Notes: a model not told the origin generated them from the sequence alone. Numbered from the stretch's first letter, positions 45,868 to 56,307 are shown. The stretch: 64,000 nt of DNA from Halichondria panicea (GCF_963675165.1 NC_087383.1:5310839-5374838), one strand, 5' to 3'. Made by a program: numbers and translations.

Positions 45868-45969
45868 TTAATTGTTGTGAGATAATTATGGTACAATTAT
45901 ACTACATGCATGATTATACTACATGCATGATATTAATTTATGCAATCCAAACAGCCTGACAACAAATGA

Positions 45970-47003
45970 CGTCCAATAGTTTCAATAGCTGTGGTGTACA
46001 ATCTCTTTGCACTCGGAAGTTTGGAATGCTTCCAAATTTCGAGACAACTCACTGCAAGGGAGTCTTGGTACCGGAACATGTGCATTCGTTAGTTCATCAA
46101 CATCAATTTCACTTTCTATATTATCCAAATCACTCGTACACAAGCCTTCAACAAGCAGTTGGTACGGCGTTCGGCTGCCTTCGGATGACAGCGAATGATT
46201 ATTCCAACTTTCTTGAAACTCGGAAAGGTTCTTATTTATCAGGGGAGATGAGTGGGTCAAGCACCTCTTCGACTCGTACTCACAACGCATCTGTGAACAT
46301 CTCTCCACATGCGCTCTATTCACTCGTTGTGGACAGAGCTTCCAGTGGGAACACAGGAGTACTGTGATCCCCCATGATCTGAACGAACAAAGCCTGAAAT
46401 TCTTCGAAAAAAGTCCAATACAGTGGGTGCACGATTGTTGTCAGCACAGTGTAGGTAGGTAATTGTACGTGAAAACCCATCTACTGCTCCATGAATAACA
46501 AATCGCCATCGTATAAGCTTGTGATGGCCGTCAATATGCCATATGTAATTTGGATGAGGAACGGTATACACTCTACGTCGTACAACAGAATGACGACGGG
46601 CAACAACATTATCATGATTCGTGGAGCATTCGGCGAGTTACTCTAACACCACGCCGAACCAGATGACCCTGTAAAAGTACCTCACCAAAGTACCTCACCA
46701 TCATTCGGATGCTCTTGTTTGATTGCTATAATCAAATCATCCAGCTCATTAGTACAAAGGGGGGGTGTAGCCTCACTAAGTGTTGATCAAGAGATATTCA
46801 TAAGTTGTGCAATCTTACTCTAATTAAAATTGAGTTTCCTCCACTCCAGAATCATTTCAATGCTGATATCTTCCACAGGCAACAGGTGGAGGAGCGACAC
46901 TATATATACACCATTGAATTGTGCACACATAATAATTCAAAAGCGTATATGACACAATAGAGATAAATTTACCTATTTCCTGTGATGGAGCCTGACTTGC
47001 CAT
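45970..47003 (-). pseudogene. DDE integrase-core relic (copy 2)
   Basis: From an ATG at 47,003 (MASQAPSQEIG, then a possible short intron) the minus strand reads DISIEMILEWRKLNFN, a helix-turn-helix-like KIAQLMNIS, GHLVRRGVRVTRRMLHES, and RRVYTVPHPNYIWHIDGHHKLIRW. Next come FVIHGAVDGFSR, NNRAPTVLDFF, RSDHGG, TGSSVHNE and EFQESWNNHSLSSE...TPYQLLVEGL. The two Asp of the catalytic triad (WHID, RSD) are present. It belongs to the same family as 15.2-15.9 kb. Stops and frame shifts occur upstream of YTVPHP and after RSDHGG, so it is a pseudogene. The family's mobile element is not defined by any ends that I can see. Confidence 0.75.
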
Positions 47004-47084
47004 GGTATACTAATGTATAATGAAACAGTTCCTTGTCTAGTACAGGTATTAATAAATTATAACCCACCCAATTTATTTCCACTG

Positions 47085-47340
47085 ACATTCCCTATATCCT
47101 CCCACTGACATAATTATAATGATTATATCTGACATAATAATTATAATAATGGGATATATGTTATATAATTATATCCCATGCTTGCCACTGAAATATAATA
47201 TATCCCTGCTGACATATAATTATTATATCCCCAATATATATTATATCCCTGCTGCCCCAATATATATTATATCATATATTATGCTGACATATAATATATA
47301 TCCCCGATATTATATCCTTTGTTTAATTGAATTTTGACAC
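47085..47340. repeat. AT-rich tandem repeat (CTGACATATAATTATATCCC-type)
   Basis: A 20-30 bp unit with (C)TGACATA, ATAATTAT and TATATCCC recurs about eight times with variable length. It carries no coding signal despite a Tyr/Ile-rich open frame. Confidence 0.8.
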
Positions 47341-47639
47341 ATAATTATGGCACCCCATACTGTTAACTTAATTGTATCTTTCACCACAGGAATCAACTGA
47401 CTGTCAGTCTGCACACAAAGCCCACGCAGTTTAATCTGCAGTCTCTGTTGCTATGCAACAATCGTTAAATTAATCAGAGTAACATTGCTAATCTAATTAT
47501 TTTCACATTCATTGCCGCTTCCTTCGTTTACGTCTTCATCAAATTTTCGTTTGCACTGCAGCTCTGCAGCTCCTCTATTTTTACTCTCAGTTTTATCTCT
47601 AGAAAATCACCATGAAGACCTTTCTCAACTGATTGCAAC

Positions 47640-48585
47640 ATGCCAGAGGCACATACTGTCTTCGAACTCGTCATGGAAGATTTGGCTATCCCAAACCATA
47701 ACAAACAGAAGAAGCTCGTAATGATGGAAGCTCGTAATGATGGTATGATCAACCCCGTACAGCATGGCGTGCTAACGTGGACATGCAGTTCATCGTATCC
47801 AGACGTCGGGTCATTGACTACTGCACCAAGTACGTCACCAAAAGTGAGCCAAAAGTGAGCCAAAGTCGTCAACGACACCTTCACAAGAATAGTCAGAGGC
47901 TGGCAACAAATCTCTCAAGACCAACTCCTAATACACACTGTAGGAGACATGCCACATCCTGTTGCAGCTACAAATGTACAAATCATCCATCACGCTTAGC
48001 TTGGAGGAACAGGTCCAGCAAGATGGTCGAGCAACAGCCCTAGACCACTACCTTGCCCGACCATCCTCTGCTACCTTCAATACCACAACAGTACACCATG
48101 CCAAATGAGCTGGGTGCACAGCCTAACACGAGAAGCAACAAAGTGGTAGTCATCACCCGATTGTACTACCCACCTGATCCTGCTGGAACCAAGTACGAGC
48201 AGTATTGTCAACAATCATTGATGAAGTATAAGAGTTTTCGCACAGGGTCATTTGCTCCTTCCTCCCTTGAAGAAGACCTACAAGTATACCAACAACAACA
48301 AAATCCAACCAACGATGAGGTATATGTTTTACTGTAGGATGAGCAAAGCCGGTCACAACGAGCACAAGAAGAGTGGATGCTTCAGCCAGACAGCAGACTG
48401 GACAGCGGATCACACGTTCACAACACCAAAAAATCTTCAAGAACGTCAGCTGGAGGTGTACACCACAGTCAAACACCACTACGAGAACAACAACCCTACA
48501 CCACTCTGCATGATTGTCACAGGTACAGCTGGCACAGGGTATCTACATCAGACTGCTGTTAGGTGACACCGCCTGTTTGTGTTTC
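47640..48585 (+). pseudogene. Helitron Rep/helicase fragment
   Basis: Plus-strand blocks in shifting frames read NDGMINPVQHG, WRANVDMQFIVSRRRVIDYCTKYVTKSEP, FTRIVRGWQQIS..., then SQTADWTADHTFTTPKNLQERQLEVYTTVKHHY, and CMIVTGTAGTG (Walker A-like, about 48,508-48,540). The fragment ends with IRLLLGDTAC. The first block is the conserved Helitron helicase-like domain that links Rep to the helicase; the Walker A block opens the Pif1-like helicase. Duplications such as GAAGCTCGTAATGATG (47,714-47,745) and AAAAGTGAGCC (about 47,840-47,862) break the frame. The coding stretch stops abruptly at about 48,585, where an oppositely oriented DIRS-like fragment begins. Confidence 0.75.
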
Positions 48586-49369
48586 AGGGCGTCCGCAACT
48601 GCATTGAAGATATTAGGTGCCGAACGGAGATTGGGTCAATAAACATTGAGCCGTTCCACTGTACGGGGCGGTCGTCTGGGTGGACTGGTATTAACCTATA
48701 TGCGGCTTCGATGTCCACTTTAGCTAGAAGTGCTCCTTTTCCGATATGGAGTATTCTGTTGGCTATGTCGTCCACCGTGGTATAGGATAGGGAGCATAGC
48801 TCAGGCTCAATTCCACTGTTGACGCTACCCATGGGAGGGTGGGATAGGTCGGTGATTAGGCGCCACTTGCCGGTGTTATGGCCCTTTGGGATCACCCCAA
48901 AGCGAGTTGGGGGCAACGGATGGCTCGGGCCGAGTAGGGACTGCTCTTTCTGTAGGTATGCCGTAACCACTTCAGGGTGTTTGTTGAGATGAGAGGTGCC
49001 CCATACTGGAACCCAGATTCGGAATCCGTCTGTTAATTCATTGATAATATAGTTGTGTGTCTGGAGGGCATGCTTCCAGGCCAATGGTGTTCGACATGGA
49101 GTGCATGCGTCCAGTGCCAGAAGGTCAGTGGTATAAGGGTACAGGTTGTCCCACGGAATGTCTGTGTGGGAGAGTGCGGAGTAGTATGGCTCAGTTAGAG
49201 ACCATGTATCACACCTTGTGGGTGGAGTTTCTAATATCCTACGTGTGCATGCATACCCAACTCTAGCTATCTTATGAATTATTCTATCATTGAGAGCAGT
49301 ACCAACAATAAATGAATAGTGGTTCAACGTAATGACGTGGTGAACTACTACAAACAACACCAACAACAC
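48586..49369 (-). pseudogene. DIRS-like reverse transcriptase, truncated
   Basis: The 261-codon frame contains FGVIPKGHNTGKWRLITDLSHPP, SLSYTTVDDIA and GALLAKVDIEAAYRLIPVHP (RT motif A with its Asp), then DRPVQW. After a small deletion and frame shift it reads LRSAPNIFNAVADAL. This is the reverse-transcriptase pattern of tyrosine-recombinase retroelements (DIRS/Ngaro type). The YxDD box, RNase H and recombinase are absent because the element is cut at about 48,586 next to the Helitron fragment. The N-terminal side reads into the gag-like part at higher coordinates. Confidence 0.75.
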
Positions 49370-49404
49370 AATAAATGAATAGCTGGTTCAACCTAATGAA
49401 CTAC

Positions 49405-50613
49405 TTAAAGGGTCCGTTTCCCTACGATTGAAATGTCATTGATGCCAGTGGCGGCCCTGACCATATGAAGGCTCGGATGGGACCCTCGGCATCCTTGGCA
49501 GGTGTGGGCTCTGAGGCAACGTTGGGCTTTCTTGCCGCCCCTGTCTGAGTAGGCCAGGCCTGGGGGTTGGGCCAACTGCTCGTGGGCCTGGTGGGGCAGT
49601 TTTACGTCATGTGGTCTGTGTTTAGACATAGCTCGCACCTCGGTAGCCTCGATCCCAGGCCGCTCTTCCTCGAAGAGAGGTCCTGGTATCGGCTGTTTGC
49701 GCATGCGCCACATAATCCCCAGAAACTGGGGACTCCGGATATCATTGTATAATGCTCAGTAAAACCAAATGCTCAGTAAAACCATGACGTCACAACGAAC
49801 GGAAGTGGATTAAAGGAAGTGGAGAAGAAGGTTTCTAGCCCGTGTGATAGCATTCTAATAGCTGCCTGCTATGTTAACAAAGAACTCACAGCCTGCAACA
49901 GTAAGGCTGACATTAGCCTATATGGACAGGCCACGCCCATCTGACACTAACCTTGGTGAAAGTCTACATGTAGACTCTATCAGAAGAAATAGCATGCTGT
50001 AACCAAACGTACAGCTATGTCTCTAGCTAGCTAGCTATATAGCTCTGTGTATGTAGCTCTGTGTATGTAGTGTTGTTCTTTGTGTGTATGCGTTATTCAG
50101 GATATTTTTCGGGTAAAATGTCAGTTTAATGGAAACATTACGGTCCAATAATTTTGCGCATGCGCAAACAGTCAGTAGCAGGCCTCCTTTCTGAGGCCTT
50201 GTGAAGGAGGCTAGCACCACGGGAGTGTCTTGGCCCGGCCTGTGAAGGCCTCGTTGAACCAGTTCAGATCCAGGGTTTTCCGACGATATTGTCTATCGTA
50301 GGCCCCAGTTTGATAATTAATCCCTAGGTAAGTGAAGGTAAGTGAACAATGCAGGGGGGAAGCGAGAGGTGAGGATCCCTGCCATGAGTGCATACCGCTC
50401 TGCCCACTGCCTGAACAGGTGGGTGGGGTCTACCCGATGCCGAGTCGAGTACTCAATCTTCTTAACTGTCTTTGACAGTAGAAGTGCGGCCAGTGGTGGT
50501 ATGGGGTGGGGGTGGGCCCCTCGGCTGTCTGGGTTGCCACCAGTGCCAGTGGCATCAGGCTCTCGCCTGGGACCTGTATGTCTTGGCAGCAAACTATCAG
50601 AATGGATAGCCAA
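49405..50613 (-). pseudogene. DIRS-like gag region, frame-broken
   Basis: Minus-strand frames hold, in order, FRQWAERYALMAGILTSRFPPALFTYL (50,317-50,613), INYQTGAYDRQYRRKTLDLNWFNEAFTGRAK (50,211-50,393), and a basic/Pro-rich tail with CQGCRGSHPSLHMV (about 49,450-49,500). The YDRxYR...FNEAFTGRA block followed by a Cys/His motif is characteristic of DIRS-type gag proteins. It lies just upstream of the reverse transcriptase on the same strand. The frame is broken in several places, including by doubled AAGTGAA near 50,330-50,345. A ~500-bp non-coding stretch (49,720-50,200) sits inside. Confidence 0.6.
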
Positions 50614-50790
50614 TGGAGTGATTGCCCAAACCGTACCCTATATGGAGTGGATAGCTACTGGCGTAAAGCTATCGGAATGGATAGCCAGTGCCCATGCCCT
50701 TAATTAATTTATTTCAGTTACATGTATATCTGGCAATGCGAAGCTATCGGAATGGATAGCCGGTGCCCATGCCCTATTTCAGTTACATGT
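50590..50790. repeat. Tandem CTATCGGAATGGATAGCC repeats, left part
   Basis: Three imperfect copies of AGCTATCGGAATGGATAGCC with GGTGCCCATGCCCT occur here. The same units continue at 52,829-52,980 on the other side of the TA-flanked element, and a diverged pair occurs at 60,727-60,765. The element therefore landed inside an older tandem array. Confidence 0.8.
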
Positions 50791-50998
50791 ACAGTGCAAC
50801 AAGTAGAACTTTTGTTTTTTTACGTATATCTTCTAAACTAAATGTGATTGGATCAATTTGAGTGCAGGTACTGAAAGTTCAACTAATTGGCGCTTCCAGT
50901 GGACCACCACCTGTTATATCATATGACATCATCATTCCAAATGGCTGCTAGAATATGTGTACATTGGAAAATATGTTAGGCATGGAACTATCTTATAT

Positions 50999-51416
50999 GT
51001 GACAGGCTCTAGGAAAACCAGACTATTGGAGCAGACTAAAATTTTGGTGATTAATGTACCAAGTGATAGAGCAGAGCATTGCCTACACAATGATATGCTT
51101 AGTGTTCACATACCTAGTTTCATACCCGAGTTATGCGCGTTGGAAACTCGAAGCCGTAAAATGTAGTATCGAGAAAAACGGCTCTCAAAGATTGCTTAAT
51201 TAGGAAAAATAAGGTAATAGCGATAGTTTGGACGAAGCGTTTCGATGGAAAGAGTTGGATTTAGAGCATCAGATTTTACAGAGAGGTAGTAGAAGGACTG
51301 TAGATACTTATACATCAATAACATTTTATTTGAGATTTTATACTGTAGGCATAAATTTAGCTGTAGCTCAATACTAAATTCTGCTCCAATAGTCTGGTTT
51401 TCCCAGAGCCTGTCAC
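50999..51416. mobile_element. MITE with GTGACAGGCTCTGGGAAA tips, copy 2
   Basis: The 418-bp copy begins GTGACAGGCTCTAGGAAAAC and ends with the inverted TTTTCCCAGAGCCTGTCAC. It is flanked by ATAT on both sides and shares its body with the copy at 22.6 kb. It sits in the left arm of the TA-flanked element and is missing from the right arm, so it arrived after that element formed. Confidence 0.9.
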
Positions 51417-51849
51417 ATATGTTTGAGAAATTTGTTGTGCAAGTACTTGCACATCTTTTGAGCAGTGCAGGCTCTGAGATACACAGAATTTTGTAAATTT
51501 TTAGTAGCGTGTTAGGCATTGATTTTTTGAGTTTGTGCTAGTTAAGGTGAGGAGCATGTACTACAATAGTATACTTCATTTGTACTAACTTACAGGAGCT
51601 AGACCAGTCTCTTCTTTGCTAGAGCGGCCCTTCTTGTCAAAAATGGTGATTTTCTTGGTTTCTGTTGCGTAGTAGTGTAAATTGCCACGCCCCTGTGACA
51701 CATTATGACTAGGTGTAGTTGCAGGTTAGACTAGTTGCAGGTTAGACATCACATGAGCTTGGATGTAGCAAATAAAGACAAGTGATGTCACAAATCAATG
51801 AATATCATTGCTTACGTCAGCAAAAACGGGCAAAGAGCAGCAAAAAATC

Positions 51850-52333
51850 ATAGATTGAAGAGTTAGAGGGATAGGAAACGGTTGGTATCTCGAGTAACAT
51901 CCGCGCTACGCTGCGGTTTAATCGAGGCCATCACAACAATATCTATTTCTACACTCAGTGCATAATAAACTACAACTAACTGTGCTTAGTCCGTGCAACT
52001 CACTTATATTTCAAGGTCTATACCTACTTGTAGTCATAACCAGCACGCTTACACGTTACATGTTCCAATAGCTCTTGGGAACATATAACTTTACTGGGTG
52101 TGGTCAGTCATTAGCAAGTACTACACGTGGCTCATGGACTAGGCGTGTTATAAGTTGCTGAAAGAGATGATGTCTAGAGGAAACACAGCTTTGGGAGTTA
52201 CCCGGCAAAAATGTGGTTAATAGCCTCATTCATAGGGCGTAGCGCGGATAATTTTCGAGGCTCCACTGCAGATTCAATGTAAAATCATCACGTGCACCAC
52301 TCCGTTTCCTATCCCTCTAACTCTTCAATCTAT
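51850..52333. mobile_element. Non-coding member A of the ATAGAT TIR family
   Basis: 484 bp, with ends ATAGATTGAAGAGTTAGAGG and its inverse, followed by GGATAGGAAACGG. Inner parts of the ends (CGAGTAACATCCGCGCTACG left; CGTAGCGCGGATAATTTTCG right) are also inverted. They match the 2.5-kb member at 61.2 kb. Flanks (CAAAAAATC / GGCAAAATC) share only six of nine bases, so the target duplication has decayed or been altered. Confidence 0.75.
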
Positions 52334-52828
52334 GGGCAAAATCACCATTTTTGACAAGAAGGGGCCGCTCTAGCAAAGAAGAGAATGGGTAGTACAAATG
52401 AAAAGTATACTATTGCAGTCATGCTCCTCAAAAATCAGACCTTAACTAGCACAAACTCAAAAAATCAATGCCTAACACATTTGCTACTAAAAATTTACAA
52501 AATTCTGTGTATCTCAGAACCTACTACCAGCCTGCACTTCCGCTGGAGCTCAAAAGATGTGCAAGGTAATGAAGTACTTGCAAAACAAATTTCAGATCTT
52601 AACTCAAACATATAAGATAGTTCCATGACTAACATATTTTCCAATGTACACATATTCTAGCAGTCATTTTGGAATGATGATGTCATATGATGTAACAGGT
52701 GGTGGTCCACTGGAAGCGCCAATAGTTGAACTTTCAGTACCTGCACTCAAATTGATCCAATCGTTTAGAAGATATACACAAAAACGTAAAAAAACAAAAG
52801 TTCTACTCTCTTTGGTTGTTGCACTGTA

Positions 52829-52980
52829 TATCTGGAGCTATCGGAATGAATAGCCGGTGCCAATGCCCCCTGCAGCTATCGGCGTGGACAACCAGTTATA
52901 TCTGGCAGTGTGGAATGGATAGCCGGTGCCAATGCATACCCTTGGCAGTGTGAATGGATAGCCGGTGCCAAGCTATACCC
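52829..52980. repeat. Tandem GATAGCCGGTGCC repeats, right part
   Basis: Units of GGAATGGATAGCCGGTGCCA separated by 30-45 bp, continuing the array at 50,590-50,790. Confidence 0.75.
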
Positions 52981-53267
52981 GGCAGTGCTCTGTGTAGTTA
53001 AGGCCTGGGTCAGGCACTGATAAGATTAATTTTATTCATTACCAACATTTAATGTAGATGATGTAGATTATGTAGTGTTAATGAGATTCATAACCATTAT
53101 TAATGTTTTCGTTGCAATTGATGTCACATGTCAAGAAGAAGTCAAGGTACTTGCTTAGCTAGCTGCTGGAACTATTGTACAGAATCTTTAGCAACAAATG
53201 CGGTGGACTTGCACAAGGTAAGACTAGTTGTTTAGGCCCTCAAAAGATAGAGTAGGTTGTCATGATT

Positions 53268-53401
53268 ATATTTCCAGCGGGGGAAGTCAATATGTGCAAA
53301 ACTGCCTTAGCTATACTGGCTTCTTTAGCTCTGACAGCCACTCTAGAGGTAGGCTATGCTGTGTATCTCAAGAATACAGTAACTCCTACTCTTCCCCCGC
53401 C
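53268..53401. repeat. Hairpin-forming pair GCGGGGGAAG/CTTCCCCCGC
   Basis: CCAGCGGGGGAAG near 53,275 and CTTCCCCCGCCGG near 53,395 are inverted and about 110 bp apart. This may be the remains of a tiny MITE. Confidence 0.45.
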
Positions 53402-53706
53402 GGATATTAGTACCTAGCAATGATAAGTTCATCTAGCCTTGTTTTTGAAGCTTGATCTTAGCATAGATTGAAAAGGAAGGGGATTGGAAACGACCAGGCC
53501 TCCATGTGTAAATGGTTGAAACACTCCGCGTTATGATTTCGCGATCGCGATTATTTTTGTTTTGACCGTACTCTGGTTGTATTTCAACTGTTTCTAGCTC
53601 TCCTATCCACTAGCGATCACTCAGAGGCTGGGAGGTTACTCTAGAGAAGTAAGTTTACACCACTGACAAGCTCTAACTTGTCTAAGTCCGCTGTCTTTAC
53701 GTTATG

Positions 53707-53819
53707 GTTAGAACATGGGCATGAGGTATCTATGTGTTATAGTGTCCCAAAGCTCGAGGGCTTTAGCCCGAGGGATGAGGGACACTATAACCATAGATAC
53801 CGAATGCACATGTTCTAAC
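53707..53819. repeat. 113-bp perfect-tipped hairpin upstream of the recombinase gene
   Basis: GTTAGAACATG at 53,707 is mirrored by CATGTTCTAAC ending at 53,819. Further in, GGTATCTATG...TATAGTGTCCC pairs with GGGACACTATA...CATAGATACC, and the centre CTCGAGGGCTTTAGCCCGAG is itself self-complementary. It may be a small MITE or a structured leader about 190 bp before the start codon. Confidence 0.7.
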
Positions 53820-54004
53820 TGATTTAGATCCCAAAACCTATTGGCTACTAAAAATGCACTAGCTTAGCAACAGTCAACCTATATAAACAGCCAACCTAGC
53901 AACTGCATTATTTGTTTTGAAATGTTCGAAACCATCTCTGCTTCTCTGCTACTCTGCTAAGAACAGTTCGAGTCGGGCCTGTTCCACTGCAGTTTAATAT
54001 CGGT

Positions 54005-55450
54005 ATGGACGAATGGATAGATAGCCATAGCTCCACCCACAAAACCAGCTCCTCCCCCAGCTTTGCAACCAGGAAGCTAGCTGCTCCTACTCCTCCTACT
54101 CTCGAAACAAAGAAACCTAAGGCAAGCGGTGCGAGCAAGCCCAGGAAGCGAGCGGCTCCTCCTGCTACTGTCGAGCACCTACCGAAGAGACCTAAGCTAG
54201 AGTCTATGCAGCGCTTCTCTACAGCAAGTGAAGCTGAACTAACTAAGCTGTCTACGCCTTTTGTTCCTAAGAAAACAGAAGATGCAACTGCATGGTCTCT
54301 AAGAAACTTCCATTGCTGGTTGAAGAACAGGAACAGCCAAGACCAACTGGAGAAGTGTCCTGAAAATCTACTGGAGGAAATGGATACCAAGAAGCTCAAC
54401 TATTGGCTTGCAGTATTTTTAGTCGAGACCAGGAAGGTCACTGGAGAATCCTATCCTCCAACTACTCTGCACAGCATTATGTCAGGCCTCCTTCGATACA
54501 TGCGAACTGTTGATCCACAGAGGTGTCCAAACTTTTTTGCAAGAAACAATGCCGACTTTGTCACTCTTCAGAACACCATGGACTCTGTGTTCAGAACATT
54601 GAGGAAGGAAGGTATTGGATCGGAGAAGAAAACAGCAAAGCCATTTTCGAAGGAAGAAGAGCAGCAACTTTGGTCATCTGGAGTATTGGGTGTGCAAGAC
54701 CCTGTATCACTTCAACGTGCTGTATTCTTTTCAAATGGCAAAAGTTTTTGCCTGAGAGGAGGAAACGAGCATCGTGAACTTAAACTATCCCAGTTGAAAA
54801 GAGAAGTCGGAGGCTACAGATACACCGAGAATGCATCCAAAAACCGTGCAGGTGGACTAGGCCAGTTAAAACTGCAGAACAAAACTGTCTTCATAGCAGC
54901 AGTTCATGAAGCTGGAGAAAGGTGCCATTGCTACCTACTGGACCTGTACATCAGTAAGCTTCCTAGAAAAGCTATCGAAACCGACTTGTTTTACGTCCGT
55001 CCCCTCGAAAATGTCCAACTCGAATCTCAAACATGGTACACTTGTGTCCCTGTAGGAAGAAACAAACTGTACAAAATGGTGAACGACATGTGTACTCTTG
55101 CTGGGATTCTGGGAAGAACAAATCATAGCCTCAGAGCAACAGGCGCTACTGAGCTATACAATGCTGGTGTTCCAGAGAAAATCATCAAAGAGAGAACTGG
55201 ACATCGTTCATTGGAATGTCTACGAATGTACGAGCGTACTAGTGAGAAGCAACAGAATGCCGTATCCAGAGTTTTATCTGCACAAAAAGAAACCAGTTTC
55301 AATGTGGAAATGACGAAACTGGCAGAAAACACAACGAACATTGCAACTCACTCATCTGTTCCAGTCATGAACTTCCATAACTGCCAAGTTAACATCAACC
55401 AATACAGCCACGGGTCCATCGTCGACAGTGGAGCTTCTCTCAACCATTAG
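54005..55450 (+). CDS. Crypton-type (DUF3504/KIAA1958-like) tyrosine recombinase, 481 aa
   Basis: The intact frame has a basic, Pro/Ser-rich N-terminus (1-65; RKRAAPPATVEHLPKRPK could be a nuclear signal). A helical core-binding domain (about 85-200, NFHCWLKNRN...LNYWLAVFLVET) follows, then a catalytic domain. The catalytic residues of tyrosine recombinases are all visible: Arg 251 (FCLRGGNEHREL), His 374 and Arg 377 (NHSLRATGATEL), His 400 (ERTGHRSLE) and Tyr 409 (MYERTS). This is the DUF3504 pattern found in Cryptons and in the domesticated KIAA1958, ZMYM and QRICH1 proteins. The last 60 residues are low-complexity. The ATG at 54,005 is the first in frame after the hairpin; no intron is needed. 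It probably cuts and rejoins the element's DNA. Whether it acts on these TIRs is unknown. Confidence 0.9.
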   Translation: MDEWIDSHSSTHKTSSSPSFATRKLAAPTPPTLETKKPKASGASKPRKRAAPPATVEHLPKRPKLESMQRFSTASEAELTKLSTPFVPKKTEDATAWSLRNFHCWLKNRNSQDQLEKCPENLLEEMDTKKLNYWLAVFLVETRKVTGESYPPTTLHSIMSGLLRYMRTVDPQRCPNFFARNNADFVTLQNTMDSVFRTLRKEGIGSEKKTAKPFSKEEEQQLWSSGVLGVQDPVSLQRAVFFSNGKSFCLRGGNEHRELKLSQLKREVGGYRYTENASKNRAGGLGQLKLQNKTVFIAAVHEAGERCHCYLLDLYISKLPRKAIETDLFYVRPLENVQLESQTWYTCVPVGRNKLYKMVNDMCTLAGILGRTNHSLRATGATELYNAGVPEKIIKERTGHRSLECLRMYERTSEKQQNAVSRVLSAQKETSFNVEMTKLAENTTNIATHSSVPVMNFHNCQVNINQYSHGSIVDSGASLNH

Positions 55451-55525
55451 TTATGTTATTACGTTACTGGACTACAATCATCTAGCTCTTATAATTATTT
55501 TGTTATTACTGTCATTGTAAATCAT

Positions 55526-55531
55526 AATAAA
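55526..55531 (+). terminator. Poly-A signal AATAAA after the recombinase gene
   Basis: AATAAA lies about 75 nt after the stop codon of the recombinase gene, a normal distance, and is followed by a T/G-rich stretch. Confidence 0.6.
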
Positions 55532-56125
55532 CTGTTAATGTTGTAGTTTGTAGCCCAGAGCAATCTATAGTACCGGTACTATAGCTCATAGTTCCCTGCT
55601 AAATACACTCAAATGGGATCTAATCTGTTTTTAGTTTTTGTTGAGTATAGCTTGAATTACTCCATGTCAACTTTTCTCTTTCCCTGCTGCGAAGCCTAAA
55701 CAGCAAAATACATTGCTTGACTTGGTTATTATGTATCTAAGTGCTATATAGAATGGTTTCATGCCATGGATAAGCTTTACTGTTCATAAACGTTTGCAGT
55801 ATAGTCCTTCAAACTGCTTTAGTATACTTTTAGACACACCACGGGCCTTGACCTCTCACGACTTCATAGTAAGGGCTATTCCTTCTTTTATAGCATGTAT
55901 TTATTTAGTGATAGTGGTTGCGTTGCTTAGTTGACCTTTTAGAGCTATATTCTCTTTACTTTTTAGAATATTCAACATTAAGTGATCAATTTTTCACCAT
56001 TTCTATGTACAGCACATTGTATGGCAGCCAAGACAGGTAATGAGCATGCTGACTATAAAATAATCCCTTTGTAGTTTTAGCCACGCCCTATAACACGAAG
56101 TGTTTCACGCAAAAATTTTTGTTTC
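55532..56125. other. Non-coding right part of the recombinase element
   Basis: No open frame of note. It ends with the TGTTTCACGC-type subterminal repeat and GTTTC, the base run duplicated by Gypsy-2 insertion. Confidence 0.5.
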
Positions 56126-56294
56126 TGTAATAGCTAGCTTTAGCTTACTTAAAAATAATCAAGAACACGAGGAGGTTACATAACTCAAGATAACGAGCGG
56201 CGCACGCTCAGAACACAGGAAACAATAAACATGACATAATGGATAAATAATAATAATAATACATAGTTCATAGTTCACAGTTCTAGTCCTTACA
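56126..56294 (-). repeat. 3' LTR of Gypsy-2
   Basis: 169 bp, identical by eye to the copy at 60,276-60,444. Contains an (ATA)n-like run TAATAATAATAATA. Confidence 0.95.
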
Positions 56295-56307
56295 TTCCCT
56301 CACCCTT
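56295..56307 (-). promoter_or_regulatory. Polypurine tract of Gypsy-2
   Basis: On the minus strand AAGGGTGAGGGAA abuts the 3' LTR and parallels AAGGGTGGAGGAA of Gypsy-1. Confidence 0.8.

Larger units (their letters stand above)
50792..52826. mobile_element. TA-flanked element with ~490-bp inverted arms (Tc1/mariner-like ends)
   Basis: The ends read CAGTGCAAC and GTTGCACTG, each bordered by TA (50,790-50,791; 52,827-52,828). TA duplication and a CAGT start are the Tc1/mariner pattern. The two arms (50,792-51,657 on the left after removing a 418-bp MITE; 52,339-52,826 on the right) are long imperfect inverted copies sharing AAATTTACAAAATTCTGTGT and ACCATTTTTGACAAGAA. The central loop holds a second MITE. 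There is no transposase, so it moved in trans. Two other elements have since landed in it. Confidence 0.8.

Noticed and set aside
47119-47337. Tyr/Ile-rich open frame
   Set aside because: Derived from the AT-rich tandem repeat; no gene-like composition.
53908-54399. 163-codon minus-strand frame over the start of the recombinase gene
   Set aside because: Shadow of the Ser/Pro-rich N-terminus; no ATG context or motif of its own.
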